From contig JAGGVF010000021.1 in assembly GCA_021158125.1 (NCBI GenBank), positions 1-45,035 on the forward strand: a stretch of 45,035 nucleotides of DNA, given 5' to 3'. This DNA comes from Candidatus Bathyarchaeota archaeon (GTDB lineage: Archaea > Thermoproteota > Bathyarchaeia > Bathyarchaeales > WUQV01). Positions 23,367-31,967 of the stretch are shown here, one piece after another. The position numbers and the translations under genes are program-made. The notes below the pieces were generated by a model that was not told the DNA's origin, ran no database searches, and saw nothing but the letters and a program-made list of their open reading frames with translations. The first letter of the stretch is position 1. The number at the start of each line of letters is the position of its first letter.

Positions 23367-26300
23367 ATGAAAATGTTCGAAAGACTTCAGTGTTTACTTC
23401 TGAATGTTCTAAGTTCTAAAATCGCAAGGATAACCATTGACTTTATTGTCATCGTTCTCATCGGGCTGCTAGTTTTTAGAAACTTTCTTTTCAGCTGTTA
23501 TTGGCCAGCTGGAGGTGACGTTTTAGGATGGGTTTCAAGAGTTTACCTTTTTGGGCATGATTTAAGGTGGACTTACACTTGGAGGCCCCACTCTTTCGGT
23601 TTTCCAGAAAACATATACCTTATCGACTTTTTCTACATGCTACTGTATAATTTGCTGAAGGACCCCGTTTTTCTAATTAAACTTGTTATGTTTTTATCGT
23701 TCATTTTCTCCGGTTTTTCAGCGTATATCTTCGCCTTTAAATACACTAGCAATAACCTAGCTTCGTTTTCAGCTGCTCTAATTTACATGTTGAATCAGTG
23801 GTTAGCTTCCCAGTTGACAGAGGCTCACGTAGACATATTGATAAGTTATGCCATTTTCCCAATTATTTTCTTGCTACTTGATTTAGCGTTAGAAAATGGA
23901 AGTTTGAAGCATGCACTGCTACTTTCACTTGGCTTAACAGTTCTCGTAACTGGTTTTCATCCAGAATGTACAGTTATCTACGGAACCTTCATCTTCCTCT
24001 TCCTTTTAGTCTACGTAATATATCCATCATCACTTGAATCTTTCAGTTTGCGCCTAAAAAAGACGGTGAAGGTAACATCAATCTCTTTTGTAACCTGTTT
24101 TCTGCTGTCAGCGTTTTTTACAGTTCCATTTATTTCAAATATTAATGCTCCATATTTTTCTCAAGAATATTCCTATTTCCTCGAAGAAACCTACGGCCTA
24201 ACCTACAGAAACCTTACAGACGCCCTTTCATTGAGGGCGATAGAAAACTGGGGCTACGTAAACGTAATTCAAAACGTTTACTACGAATTAGCCCTCCCAA
24301 ACTTTCCAATCTACACCCTTTTATGTTTCATCTTTACAGTAGCACTTATCATCACGCTAATGTTCAGAATGAATCACCGAACTGTCTTTTTTACGATAGC
24401 CACTTTCCTTTCCGTAATAATTGCTATGGGCCCCTACTCCATCTTCTGGGGCTTCTTCATTTGGGGATGGACGAATATCCCCCATTTCGCAGTCTTCAGA
24501 GCGGCAAGCAGATGGATCATGATGACTGCTCTTTCTTATGCATACTTTATATCAATCCTAGTAAGCGTGTTAACAGCCTATTTAAGGGGTAGACATCCTA
24601 AATTTTCTGGTTTCGCCTTGAACGTAAACATAGGACCTGAAAAGAAGAGAGAATCTGCTTTTAAAAAGGTTAAAGTGTTTGTTAAACCTTCGGATTTTAC
24701 CCTTAAAGCTGTTAGTAGAATTCTGCGAACTCTTTCGGTTTTTCTAATTATAATAATTCTTGTCTCCGGTTTTATTTCATGTGCTTTTCTCTTCAGTTAT
24801 GGACTACAAGTGTATGCGCCGCCAAAAAGTTACTGGGAACCCTACGATTGGGTTTCTCAGCAAAAGGAAGATTTCAAAATTGTAACTGTTAATAGCCCTG
24901 AAGTCTGGCTTGGCCCAAACGTTCAAAGTGATTTTTCATTTTCCGGTATGCTCACAGATGTGGGCTGGTGGCATGATATAGGGCATGATAGCCCATTTTT
25001 GCATGACAAGCCTACGCTTCAAAACGGTGGATGGGACTTTTCATGCCGTGCATTTGTTGATTACTTAAGATTTCATGTTGGCCGTCAAACACTAACTAAC
25101 AAAATGCTTAAAATCCTTGGAACATTCGGATATAAATACGTAGTTATTCCTCCTTATGCAACTGGAAAAGAACGAGAATTCTTTCTAAATCAAAAGGGAA
25201 TTCAAATAGTTTACAATAATTCAAACTCTTTGATTTTAAGAAATAACTATTACGTACCTCGCATTTTTGCAGTGAAAAACTATTCGACTATAGTTGGAGG
25301 GCTAGGGACATTTTTATCGCTATTAAAAATTGACAATTTCAATTTTAGTAGGAACGCCCTAGTTTTTGCGAATAAGAATGCAAATTTACTTGAAAACGGT
25401 TTGCTTGAAAATTCTGATTTTTTAATTTTTGTAAACAGTCACTTAACTGATTTAACCATGCTTACTATGAAAGATTCGCTTATTAAAGCCTCAGCTTATG
25501 GTTTTCGAAGTTGGAATATTACAAAGTATTGGATAAGTTGGCCTTCATGGAGAACTGTTGGAAGATTCGTTTACTGGGGAGACATCTTAACAACATGCGG
25601 TGAAAACACAGTTAAAATTCCGTTTTATGTTCAAAATGATGGCGACTACTACATTTGGCTACGTGTAGGCTTTGCTCCAAACAGAGGAAAACTAACAATA
25701 ACGGTAGATGACAAATTTCAGACATGCATTTGGCCTCAAGCAAAGTTCTGGTCGGAACTAAAATGGATAAACTTGACACAACTAAACTTAAGGAAAGGCT
25801 ATCACGTTATAACTCTGAAAAATGATGGAACAGGCTTCAATGATGTAGACTCTATAGCGGTAACCGAAGTTCCAAGGTTCCACCAACAAAGCAAAAAAAT
25901 TCTGAAAAGTATAGAAAACAGCAAAAGCACCATTTTATATTTGCTTGAAGCCGAGATCAACTTTTTAGAAAATCCAAACTCTATCTGGAACTACGAACAA
26001 TCACCCTATCACGATTATGTAGTCTTTTCAGAGGGGGCAGAAACAAATATAGCGCCTCTGGGAAACGTTTCTGCAAGTTCGGAAAGCGACCAGCTTGTAG
26101 CTGAAAACGCTGTTGACGAGAATCCAACAACCCGCTGGGCGTCTTTAAAGGGTTTGCCCCAATGGATACAAATCGAGTGGAATGAAAAGCAAAGAATAAG
26201 AGGGGTAAAGATACTTTTTGAGTGGGCTTATGCAAGGGATTATTCAATTCAAGTATGGAACGGCACAGCATGGACTAACCAGCTAATAGTGAAAGGAAAC

Positions 26301-27089
26301 AATGAATACGAAAAACTTCATGTTTTCCCCAAAACTGTAGAAACAAATAAAATTCGAATATCCTTCATAAACGCTCCAGCATACAACATGGTGAGTATCT
26401 GGGAGCTAGAAGTCTACAGCGAGAAAATAGCAACAGAACAGATAAAATTATACATACCTAGAGAAGGAAACTACCAATTCTTCGCAAGAGTATTAAAAAG
26501 TCCTCAGCATGGATTTTTACACCTAAAAGTTGATGATATACTTTTTAATGCTTCATGTTACGCAGAAAATTCCACTTTTGAATGGTTAAATCTCGGCGAG
26601 ATTTACCTAAATCAAGGAGAACACGAAATTGGAGTGGGAGCCACAGGAAACGTTAAGCTTGACATGATAGCAGTTGTTTCAACAAAAGGAAACATGCATA
26701 TTAATTCCTTGGAAGAACTCTTCCGAGGTGACTCTGAAAATCCTCTAGTAAGTTTTGAAAGAATAAATCCATGTAAATATAAAGTGCATGTGAACGCGGA
26801 GACTCCGTTTATCCTAGTTTTTTCAGATGCTTATCATTCATCATGGAAAGCCTTTCTGAAGAATGGAACAGAAGTACCCTCAACAAATCTGTACTATTCT
26901 GTTAACGGGTTCTTTATAAACAAGACTGGAGAACTTGATATAACAATATATTTTACAGGACAAGAACTGGTCGACCTAGGGTATAAAATATCAGTTACTA
27001 CCTTTTCGGTTATTGTTGTGCTACTAGTGCTTCCGAAAAATCTAATTGAACGATTAAAGAGGAAAATGGCTTCAAAATTTAAAAGGTAA
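23367..27089 (+). CDS. Large GT-C/YfhO-like membrane protein with discoidin-like domain
   Basis: A 1240-residue protein. Residues of about 20-480 hold ten or more transmembrane helices arranged as in YfhO/GT-C glycosyltransferase-like proteins, with an acidic start after the first helix (WPAGGDVLGW) and FGFPENIYLIDFFY loops. The rest is extracellular: a sugar-binding-like beta domain (about 730-830, DYYIWLRVGF...), an F5/8 type C discoidin-like domain (about 890-1010, NVSASSESDQLVAENAVDE then PTTRWAS and IRISFINAPAYNMVSIWELEVY), a second beta domain, and a final YfhO-type FSDAYHSSWKAFL segment before a last helix and basic tail. A role in surface glycan assembly or protein glycosylation is inferred; no GT-C catalytic residue is proven. 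Start ATG has GGAG 8 nt upstream. Confidence 0.82.
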   Translation: MKMFERLQCLLLNVLSSKIARITIDFIVIVLIGLLVFRNFLFSCYWPAGGDVLGWVSRVYLFGHDLRWTYTWRPHSFGFPENIYLIDFFYMLLYNLLKDPVFLIKLVMFLSFIFSGFSAYIFAFKYTSNNLASFSAALIYMLNQWLASQLTEAHVDILISYAIFPIIFLLLDLALENGSLKHALLLSLGLTVLVTGFHPECTVIYGTFIFLFLLVYVIYPSSLESFSLRLKKTVKVTSISFVTCFLLSAFFTVPFISNINAPYFSQEYSYFLEETYGLTYRNLTDALSLRAIENWGYVNVIQNVYYELALPNFPIYTLLCFIFTVALIITLMFRMNHRTVFFTIATFLSVIIAMGPYSIFWGFFIWGWTNIPHFAVFRAASRWIMMTALSYAYFISILVSVLTAYLRGRHPKFSGFALNVNIGPEKKRESAFKKVKVFVKPSDFTLKAVSRILRTLSVFLIIIILVSGFISCAFLFSYGLQVYAPPKSYWEPYDWVSQQKEDFKIVTVNSPEVWLGPNVQSDFSFSGMLTDVGWWHDIGHDSPFLHDKPTLQNGGWDFSCRAFVDYLRFHVGRQTLTNKMLKILGTFGYKYVVIPPYATGKEREFFLNQKGIQIVYNNSNSLILRNNYYVPRIFAVKNYSTIVGGLGTFLSLLKIDNFNFSRNALVFANKNANLLENGLLENSDFLIFVNSHLTDLTMLTMKDSLIKASAYGFRSWNITKYWISWPSWRTVGRFVYWGDILTTCGENTVKIPFYVQNDGDYYIWLRVGFAPNRGKLTITVDDKFQTCIWPQAKFWSELKWINLTQLNLRKGYHVITLKNDGTGFNDVDSIAVTEVPRFHQQSKKILKSIENSKSTILYLLEAEINFLENPNSIWNYEQSPYHDYVVFSEGAETNIAPLGNVSASSESDQLVAENAVDENPTTRWASLKGLPQWIQIEWNEKQRIRGVKILFEWAYARDYSIQVWNGTAWTNQLIVKGNNEYEKLHVFPKTVETNKIRISFINAPAYNMVSIWELEVYSEKIATEQIKLYIPREGNYQFFARVLKSPQHGFLHLKVDDILFNASCYAENSTFEWLNLGEIYLNQGEHEIGVGATGNVKLDMIAVVSTKGNMHINSLEELFRGDSENPLVSFERINPCKYKVHVNAETPFILVFSDAYHSSWKAFLKNGTEVPSTNLYYSVNGFFINKTGELDITIYFTGQELVDLGYKISVTTFSVIVVLLVLPKNLIERLKRKMASKFKR

Positions 27090-27101
27090 AATTGGAAAGG
27101 T

Positions 27102-28271
27102 TCATGTATACGCTGCTTTAACGCATTTTTCAATTGGAGCTAAAAGGACTTCTGCCTTGTTCATGGTGGGCAAGTAATGCGCAGCCTTAACCGAGTTGGT
27201 CATTATCCTTCTTATTCCAAGCTTTTCTGTCCATGTGACAACTGCGCAAGTGTCCGTTAAAATGGTTGCTCCAGAACTTTCTATAGCATCGATAAAGTTT
27301 TTTCCCAATTGTTTGATATGTCTGGAGACGCAGACCCAAAACTCCACGTTTCGCTTTAACCTTTTTCCTTTCACCAATCTAGCTAGAGTCTTGATTTCCT
27401 CTAGTGAACAGTGGGGGCACCCAACGAAGACCATATCAATTGAGTTTTCAGGTTTGAGTGAAAGTTCCTCGATTACCGAGTTAATTTCACGTCTTCCAAC
27501 ATCTATTTTCTCAGTTATATCGTTGGCTTCCGTTTTTTCATTGTAATGGAACATGTTTGTCATTCCGCTTGAGGCCATGGCTGCACCTAACTGCTTCAAG
27601 CAGTCCAAAGAGGGATTTTTTAATCCCTTAAAAAGTGGAATTTTATCTTTTGCTATTTTCCCGACATAATAACCTAAAGCGCCGTAATCTATTTCGTTTA
27701 ACAAATCAGTTGAAACCCTAACCAGTATATTCGGCGTCCTATTCTCGGGCTTATGAACTCCATAATCTGGAGTTTTTCCCAGAATGGCTGACGCTAACGC
27801 ACTTGGTGCTCCTTCACGGTTTGTCCAAGCCCCTAAAACGGAGTTTGCGTAGACTACCGCTGAGGATTCAGCCCAAGCTAAATGTAAACCTTTAGGAGGG
27901 GAGGATTCGTAGTAGGGTGTGCATGAAAGAGAAAGTTTAGCGTTCATGTTACTGTAAAGTTCTAAAATTTCCCCTTGCTTTTTTATGCATTCATTAGGTA
28001 ATCTACTTGCTAGGCGTGGGTCAACGCTTGAAGGGTTTAATGTTGAAAAAACATTAGTTTTGGCTCCTTTTTCAACTAGGTTTCTTAAAAACTCTATGGG
28101 TGCGTCGCCGATGGTTTTGTAAGAAACTCCGGAGATATGTGCTGAATTAATGGGAATAAGCCTTGTCGCTCCGAAGAGTTCACCGAGCTTGACAAGTATT
28201 TTCATGCAGATTTGACATGCCCAACCGTGTTCTCCTTCAAGTATTCTCTCTTCTTCACGAGTTAGATACAT
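27102..28271 (-). CDS. Phosphomevalonate dehydratase large subunit (aconitase X catalytic domain)
   Basis: A 389-residue aconitase X large subunit (formerly DUF521). In archaea this Fe-S enzyme dehydrates mevalonate 5-phosphate to trans-anhydromevalonate phosphate in the archaeal mevalonate pathway to isoprenoid lipids. Family blocks seen are the opening MYLTREEERILEGEHGW, INSAHISGVSYKTIG, SCTPYYESSPPKGLHLAWAE with SSAVVYANSVLGAWTNREG, and near the end ILTDTCAVV. I start at ATG 28271 (GGAGAAG upstream on the minus strand); a longer frame to 28313 would extend further into the small-subunit gene. Overlap with the small subunit is 10 bp, as expected for partner subunits. Confidence 0.93.
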   Translation of the reverse strand: MYLTREEERILEGEHGWACQICMKILVKLGELFGATRLIPINSAHISGVSYKTIGDAPIEFLRNLVEKGAKTNVFSTLNPSSVDPRLASRLPNECIKKQGEILELYSNMNAKLSLSCTPYYESSPPKGLHLAWAESSAVVYANSVLGAWTNREGAPSALASAILGKTPDYGVHKPENRTPNILVRVSTDLLNEIDYGALGYYVGKIAKDKIPLFKGLKNPSLDCLKQLGAAMASSGMTNMFHYNEKTEANDITEKIDVGRREINSVIEELSLKPENSIDMVFVGCPHCSLEEIKTLARLVKGKRLKRNVEFWVCVSRHIKQLGKNFIDAIESSGATILTDTCAVVTWTEKLGIRRIMTNSVKAAHYLPTMNKAEVLLAPIEKCVKAAYT

Positions 28272-28678
28272 GAGCTTCTCTTCTCCAAAATTTTTATGAC
28301 TCCCTTTTCGCAATCGACTTCAAGTATGTCTCCAGTTTTCAACTCCCCAATTCTTACGTGGTCTATCATAGGGATATTTGCCAAAACAGCGCCTACAACC
28401 ACAACTGGGTCTGCCTTTTCATTTAAAATTGCTTTGGGCGCCACTCCGTTTTTTGCTAGGGCATACATTATGTAGCTTCCAACAGTTGAGCCGTGTCCAT
28501 GTGGAAAGCATAGGATTTTACCCTTTATGCATTCGCCGTTTAAGTCATGATTTTTTTCGACAATTATTCCGCTGTGAGGGTTTACGCCGCCGAGAAAACT
28601 TATTGGCTTTTTCGAAACTAAAGCTGTTCCCTTACAGATTCCGTCTGAAACTATTACTCTTCCCTTTAAAATCTTCAA
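28262..28678 (-). CDS. Phosphomevalonate dehydratase small subunit (aconitase X swivelling domain)
   Basis: A 138-residue protein of the DUF126/aconitase X swivel family, the partner of the large subunit encoded just downstream. Diagnostic stretches are ISFLGGVNPHSGIIVEKNHDLNG (split here by family blocks GGVNPHSG and NHDLNG), FPHGHGSTVGSYIMY with the substrate-binding Ser in GSTVGS, and KADPVVVVGAVLANIPMID. The two genes are translationally coupled. Together they mark the archaeal variant of the mevalonate pathway. Confidence 0.93.
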   Translation of the reverse strand: MKILKGRVIVSDGICKGTALVSKKPISFLGGVNPHSGIIVEKNHDLNGECIKGKILCFPHGHGSTVGSYIMYALAKNGVAPKAILNEKADPVVVVGAVLANIPMIDHVRIGELKTGDILEVDCEKGVIKILEKRSSCI

Positions 28679-28687
28679 TTTTTCACC

Positions 28688-29968
28688 TTAAAATGATATT
28701 TGAGCTGAGTATGGCGTTCCTCCGAGGACTTCTACTGCTGCCTGTCCAACTTTTTCTCTGTAAGGCGCTTCAGTGTAAACTCGGATAATGTTCATGAAGC
28801 CTTTCAAAACATCAAAAATTCCTGAAACTTCGCTTAGTCTCTTTGGAATTTTCTCCCCGTCCTTTGTCTTGTAAAATACTGGAATTTCCATTGGTTCCAT
28901 CAGGACAGAATGCCTATAAGGAACAGAAGGCAGCGTTGGAACATCTATTATAACTTTTTCAGCTTCAACTCCAGCCTTTTGAGCAATCTCGTTTCTTATT
29001 TGATTTCTAATTTCTTCAAAATCGAAGATTCTTGAAACCGTTCTGTCTTTTTCGTAGAAGGTTCGTTCAAAGGCGCATTTCAAAAGCTTTCTTTTTTCAA
29101 GGTTCTCTATTATTTCCTTAGACTTTTCAGACTCTTTCAGTTTTGTCCAGACAGTATAATCGTTAAAGGCTAAGTACTCCTCTGGGGTTTTGAAGTTTAC
29201 TAGGCCTAGTTCGTCTTTTGCCTTTTCCATGGCCATAGCAAGCATGATTTGTACGGCTCTGCTTACTCTATGGAAGTATATGCTTCTGAAAGATTCTATT
29301 CTGGCTATTATAAATGATTCAAGAGCGGAGAGAGCGCCGACGTTAACGGCTAAGTTTTCATCTAATACGTCAATTGTGTGTAGTAGGCGGAAGACGTCGA
29401 TGTAGCCGTATTCCGCTCCGGTGTGATATGTGTCTCTTACAATAAAATCAAGTTTGTCAACGTCAACAGCACTTCGAATAATTTGGTCAAGGAAGGCTTT
29501 ACCCTGCTTGTTAAGTCTGCCAACTGAAAGCTTAGCTATTTCCTCCGGATTAAAGCCTAACTCTCCAATTTTATCAGCCAACTCTGAATTTTTTACAATC
29601 CAAAAGGTCATGTCCTCGTGAGTTTTATTCATGAACTTGGAAAGCAAATGCTCAAATATGTGGGAGAAAGGCCCATGGCCGACATCATGCAGTAGTGCAG
29701 CCAACTTTACCATTTGAACTTCTTCATCTGACATGTACTGCGAAATATTCGAGTTTTCAACAAGCCTTCCAGCAAGGTAAAGTACGCCTAGCGAATGTTC
29801 AAAACGGGCATGGTTGGCCGCTGGATAAACAAATTCCGCGCCTGCAAGCTGTTTGAGTCTCCTTAACCTCTGAACAGGGTAGGTGTCAATAATTTCCTTT
29901 TCAACTTCTGTTATGTGGATATATCCGTAAATTGGGTCTTTAATTTCACCCCAATATTTTTTAGGCAT
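28688..29968 (-). CDS. HD-domain phosphohydrolase (SAMHD1/dGTPase-like)
   Basis: A 426-residue HD-superfamily enzyme like archaeal and bacterial dNTP triphosphohydrolase-related proteins. The metal site is complete: H58 in RFEHSLGVLY, H94-D95 in ALLHDVGHGPFSH, and the later Asp in SAVDVDKLDFIVRDT. The N-terminal KDPIYGYIHITEVEKEIIDT is typical. It likely hydrolyses nucleotides, but the substrate is not visible in the sequence. It lies 9 bp upstream of the small subunit of phosphomevalonate dehydratase and is probably the first gene of that operon. The start ATG has GAGGG upstream. Confidence 0.9.
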   Translation of the reverse strand: MPKKYWGEIKDPIYGYIHITEVEKEIIDTYPVQRLRRLKQLAGAEFVYPAANHARFEHSLGVLYLAGRLVENSNISQYMSDEEVQMVKLAALLHDVGHGPFSHIFEHLLSKFMNKTHEDMTFWIVKNSELADKIGELGFNPEEIAKLSVGRLNKQGKAFLDQIIRSAVDVDKLDFIVRDTYHTGAEYGYIDVFRLLHTIDVLDENLAVNVGALSALESFIIARIESFRSIYFHRVSRAVQIMLAMAMEKAKDELGLVNFKTPEEYLAFNDYTVWTKLKESEKSKEIIENLEKRKLLKCAFERTFYEKDRTVSRIFDFEEIRNQIRNEIAQKAGVEAEKVIIDVPTLPSVPYRHSVLMEPMEIPVFYKTKDGEKIPKRLSEVSGIFDVLKGFMNIIRVYTEAPYREKVGQAAVEVLGGTPYSAQISF

Positions 29969-29994
29969 CCCTCAATTCTCCGAGTTTAAGTGGA

Positions 29995-30026
29995 TATTAT
30001 ATTTTTAAGGTATTTTAGTTTATAAT
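29995..30026. promoter_or_regulatory. Divergent promoter between the HD-domain gene and tmk
   Basis: In the 87-bp gap, TTATATTTTTAAGG around 29997-30010 reads as a TATA box for the minus strand (ATG at 29968, with GAGGG between), and TTTATAAT at 30019-30026 is a candidate for tmk, about 30 nt before its ATG at 30056. Confidence 0.4.
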
Positions 30027-30055
30027 GCATAGCCTAGCCTAGAAGGCAGAAGCGT

Positions 30056-30655
30056 ATGAAAAAGAAAGGCTTCCTCATTTGCATAGAGGGAATAGACGCA
30101 AGCGGAAAAACTACTCAGGCGAAACTTCTGGTTAAAAACTTGACTGCTAGGGGCTACGAGGCAGTTTACACAACAGAGCCAAGTAAAGGCTTTTATGGAC
30201 AAATTCTCCGTGAAAAAATTCTTCAAGGAGAAAAACGTGTTCCAGCAATTTTTGAAGCTCTACTTTTTGCAATTGACCGTCTAGACCACGTTGAAAAGGA
30301 AATTAAGCCAGCGTTAATGCAGGGGAAAATAGTCATTTCTGACCGTTACGTTTATTCTTCAATTGCATATCAAGGGGCAGCGGGTCTAGACTTAAAATGG
30401 ATAGAAGAAATCAACAAGTGGACATTAAAACCTGACTTAGCAATTTATTTGGATGTTCCAGCGGAAGTTGTTATAAAACGAATAAAGCGAAAACGCTCGG
30501 TAATGGAAACCCTACAGAATCAGAGAAAAGTAAGGGAAGTCTACTTAAGACTTGTTAAAGAGGGAAAACTAATCCTCGTTAATGGAAATAGACCAGTAGA
30601 GGAAGTTGAAAGAGAAATTCTTCAAAAAGTCTTAAATTTTCTTGAAAACAGATGA
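30056..30655 (+). CDS. tmk: Thymidylate kinase
   Basis: A 199-residue P-loop kinase that phosphorylates dTMP to dTDP. The P-loop is GIDASGKTT at residues 12-20. The DRY motif is in ISDRYVYSSIAYQGA at about 97, and the LID region KRKRSVMETLQNQRKVREVY is helical with basic residues. The pattern is that of archaeal and bacterial Tmk, and length matches. It is divergent from the HD-domain gene, which probably also deals with nucleotides. Confidence 0.95.
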   Translation: MKKKGFLICIEGIDASGKTTQAKLLVKNLTARGYEAVYTTEPSKGFYGQILREKILQGEKRVPAIFEALLFAIDRLDHVEKEIKPALMQGKIVISDRYVYSSIAYQGAAGLDLKWIEEINKWTLKPDLAIYLDVPAEVVIKRIKRKRSVMETLQNQRKVREVYLRLVKEGKLILVNGNRPVEEVEREILQKVLNFLENR

Positions 30656-30661
30656 AACGCT

Positions 30662-31132
30662 TTACAGAATTTGCTTTGCCAGAAAACTGATTAGCTCATC
30701 AAGCGGGATTCTTCTTGGGCCTCTTTCATGGTAAATCATTATTTTTAAGCATCTACTCGGAAAAGTGAAACGTAAAAATTGATAATCAAACTTTAAAGGA
30801 GTTCTTCCTTTCCCACTTTTAATTTTATAGTATCGATTAACCATAAAGAAGTCAAGAGTTTTGAAGTTCCTATTTTTGAGAAAATTCAAGCAGCGTTTAA
30901 GCTCCGAGGCATCCAGATAATTGAAGTTTATACCGTCGGCAATTCCCAACTCGAATATGACAATGTAGTCTGAGCTTATTGTATTGGTTATACTATTCTG
31001 CCGGATTTCCTTTCCATTTAAACTGTAAAGCGATTTGATTATCTTTTTCTGAAGTTCTTTGACGGAAAATTTTGTTTTGAACTCTTTTTCTTTGTGAACG
31101 ATTTCTGGGAAGTTTTCGAATTTTCCTAGCAA
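30662..31132 (-). CDS. Small protein of unknown function, linked to the SSSCA1-like gene
   Basis: I do not recognise this 156-residue protein. It appears soluble and alpha/beta, basic in its middle (FMVNRYYKIKSGKGRTPLKFDYQFLRF). Its TTG start at 31132 has an excellent ribosome binding site (GGAGGA, 5 nt upstream), and the gap to the SSSCA1-like gene upstream is only 21 bp, so the two form an operon. It ends 7 bp from the convergent tmk stop. Confidence 0.72.
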   Translation of the reverse strand: MLGKFENFPEIVHKEKEFKTKFSVKELQKKIIKSLYSLNGKEIRQNSITNTISSDYIVIFELGIADGINFNYLDASELKRCLNFLKNRNFKTLDFFMVNRYYKIKSGKGRTPLKFDYQFLRFTFPSRCLKIMIYHERGPRRIPLDELISFLAKQIL

Positions 31133-31153
31133 CTTTTCCTCCGCAACGTCTTC

Positions 31154-31522
31154 CTATGTTTCTTTTTCCTTTATTTTTCTTATTTTTTCAAGGTTTTCTA
31201 GTAGTGAGGAGAGTATTGTTCCAAGTTTGTTGAGTTTTTCAACGTCTACCTCATTTTTCATTCTTTCCTCTATTTCCTCAATTTTCGCTATGATGGTTTC
31301 TTCAAGTTTTGTAAGCACTAAAGGCTTCGCCGCTTGCAGCGGTGTTTCCCCCTCCTTAACTACTATGACCTGTTTTTGACATTTTGCACACCAGAGTTCT
31401 CCGCTTTTAAGCTTGAAGAGCGGAGAAGCACAGACTGGACACGCTAGATTTGTGAGAGTTGCCCCTCTGCGTAGTAGGTCTGCCATGCTTTTGATGGGTT
31501 TAGAGTTGGAGTTTTCAGTCAA
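31154..31522 (-). CDS. SSSCA1/autoantigen p27-like zinc-ribbon protein
   Basis: A 122-residue protein of the Sjogren syndrome/scleroderma autoantigen 1 family found across archaea. MADLLRRGATLTNLACPVC is diagnostic; four cysteines, CPVC and CAKC about 18 residues later, form a zinc ribbon. The second half is a coiled-coil-like helix (KLEETIIAKIEEIEERMKNEV). I start at TTG 31522, preceded by GAGGT, because a longer frame to 31648 would run into the divergent UPF0147 gene. The function of this family is not established; it is often near translation genes. Confidence 0.87.
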   Translation of the reverse strand: MTENSNSKPIKSMADLLRRGATLTNLACPVCASPLFKLKSGELWCAKCQKQVIVVKEGETPLQAAKPLVLTKLEETIIAKIEEIEERMKNEVDVEKLNKLGTILSSLLENLEKIRKIKEKET

Positions 31523-31600
31523 TTTTAAAACCTCAAATTCATATTTAGTAAGAGTAGATAATTTGAGTTTCGTTAAAGCCGATGTATGGAGGTAACCCTC

Positions 31601-31879
31601 TTGGTTAGTAAGAAGAAATTGAAGGAATATGAAGAAAGGATTAAGCATGCAACCATGGTTTTAGGGGAGGTTTCTGAAGATACAACTACACCGCGTAACA
31701 TTAGGAGGGCTGCAAAAGAGTCTATAGAGGCTCTTCAAAATCAAGAATACACCTTCGGAGTGAGGGCATCTAATGCAATATCAATTCTTGACGAAATTCT
31801 ACAAGATCCAAACATGCCCTCCTACACACGAGTGAAACTTCTAAACGTAATCGCCATCCTAGAAGCAATAAAAGATTAG
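31601..31879 (+). CDS. UPF0147 family protein
   Basis: A 92-residue small archaeal conserved protein. The family pattern VSKKKLKEYEERIKHATMVLGEV, then TTPRNIRRAAKESIEAL and ASNAISILDEILQDPNMPSYTR, is clear. I choose the TTG at 31601 because GGAGGT sits 7 nt upstream at 31588-31593 and because the family starts with M-x-S-K-K; an ATG at 31586 overlaps that site. It is predicted all-helical and cytoplasmic. The function is unknown. Confidence 0.92.
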   Translation: MVSKKKLKEYEERIKHATMVLGEVSEDTTTPRNIRRAAKESIEALQNQEYTFGVRASNAISILDEILQDPNMPSYTRVKLLNVIAILEAIKD

Positions 31880-31914
31880 ACATTTCTCTCCTATTTTTAA
31901 ACCGTCACCTTTCG

Positions 31915-31927
31915 GTAAAAATATATG
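31915..31927 (+). promoter_or_regulatory. Candidate TATA box for the FAD-dependent oxidoreductase gene
   Basis: GTAAAAATATATG lies about 40-50 nt before the ATG at 31968, followed by GGAGGA at 31957-31962 as ribosome binding site. Confidence 0.4.
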
Positions 31928-31967
31928 CTACATAACACATTTTGTTTTGGGCTTTCGGAGGACTACT

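Noticed and set aside
31586-31879. ATG at 31586 as UPF0147 start
   Set aside because: The GGAGGT ribosome binding site lies after this ATG and serves the TTG at 31601, which matches the family N-terminus.
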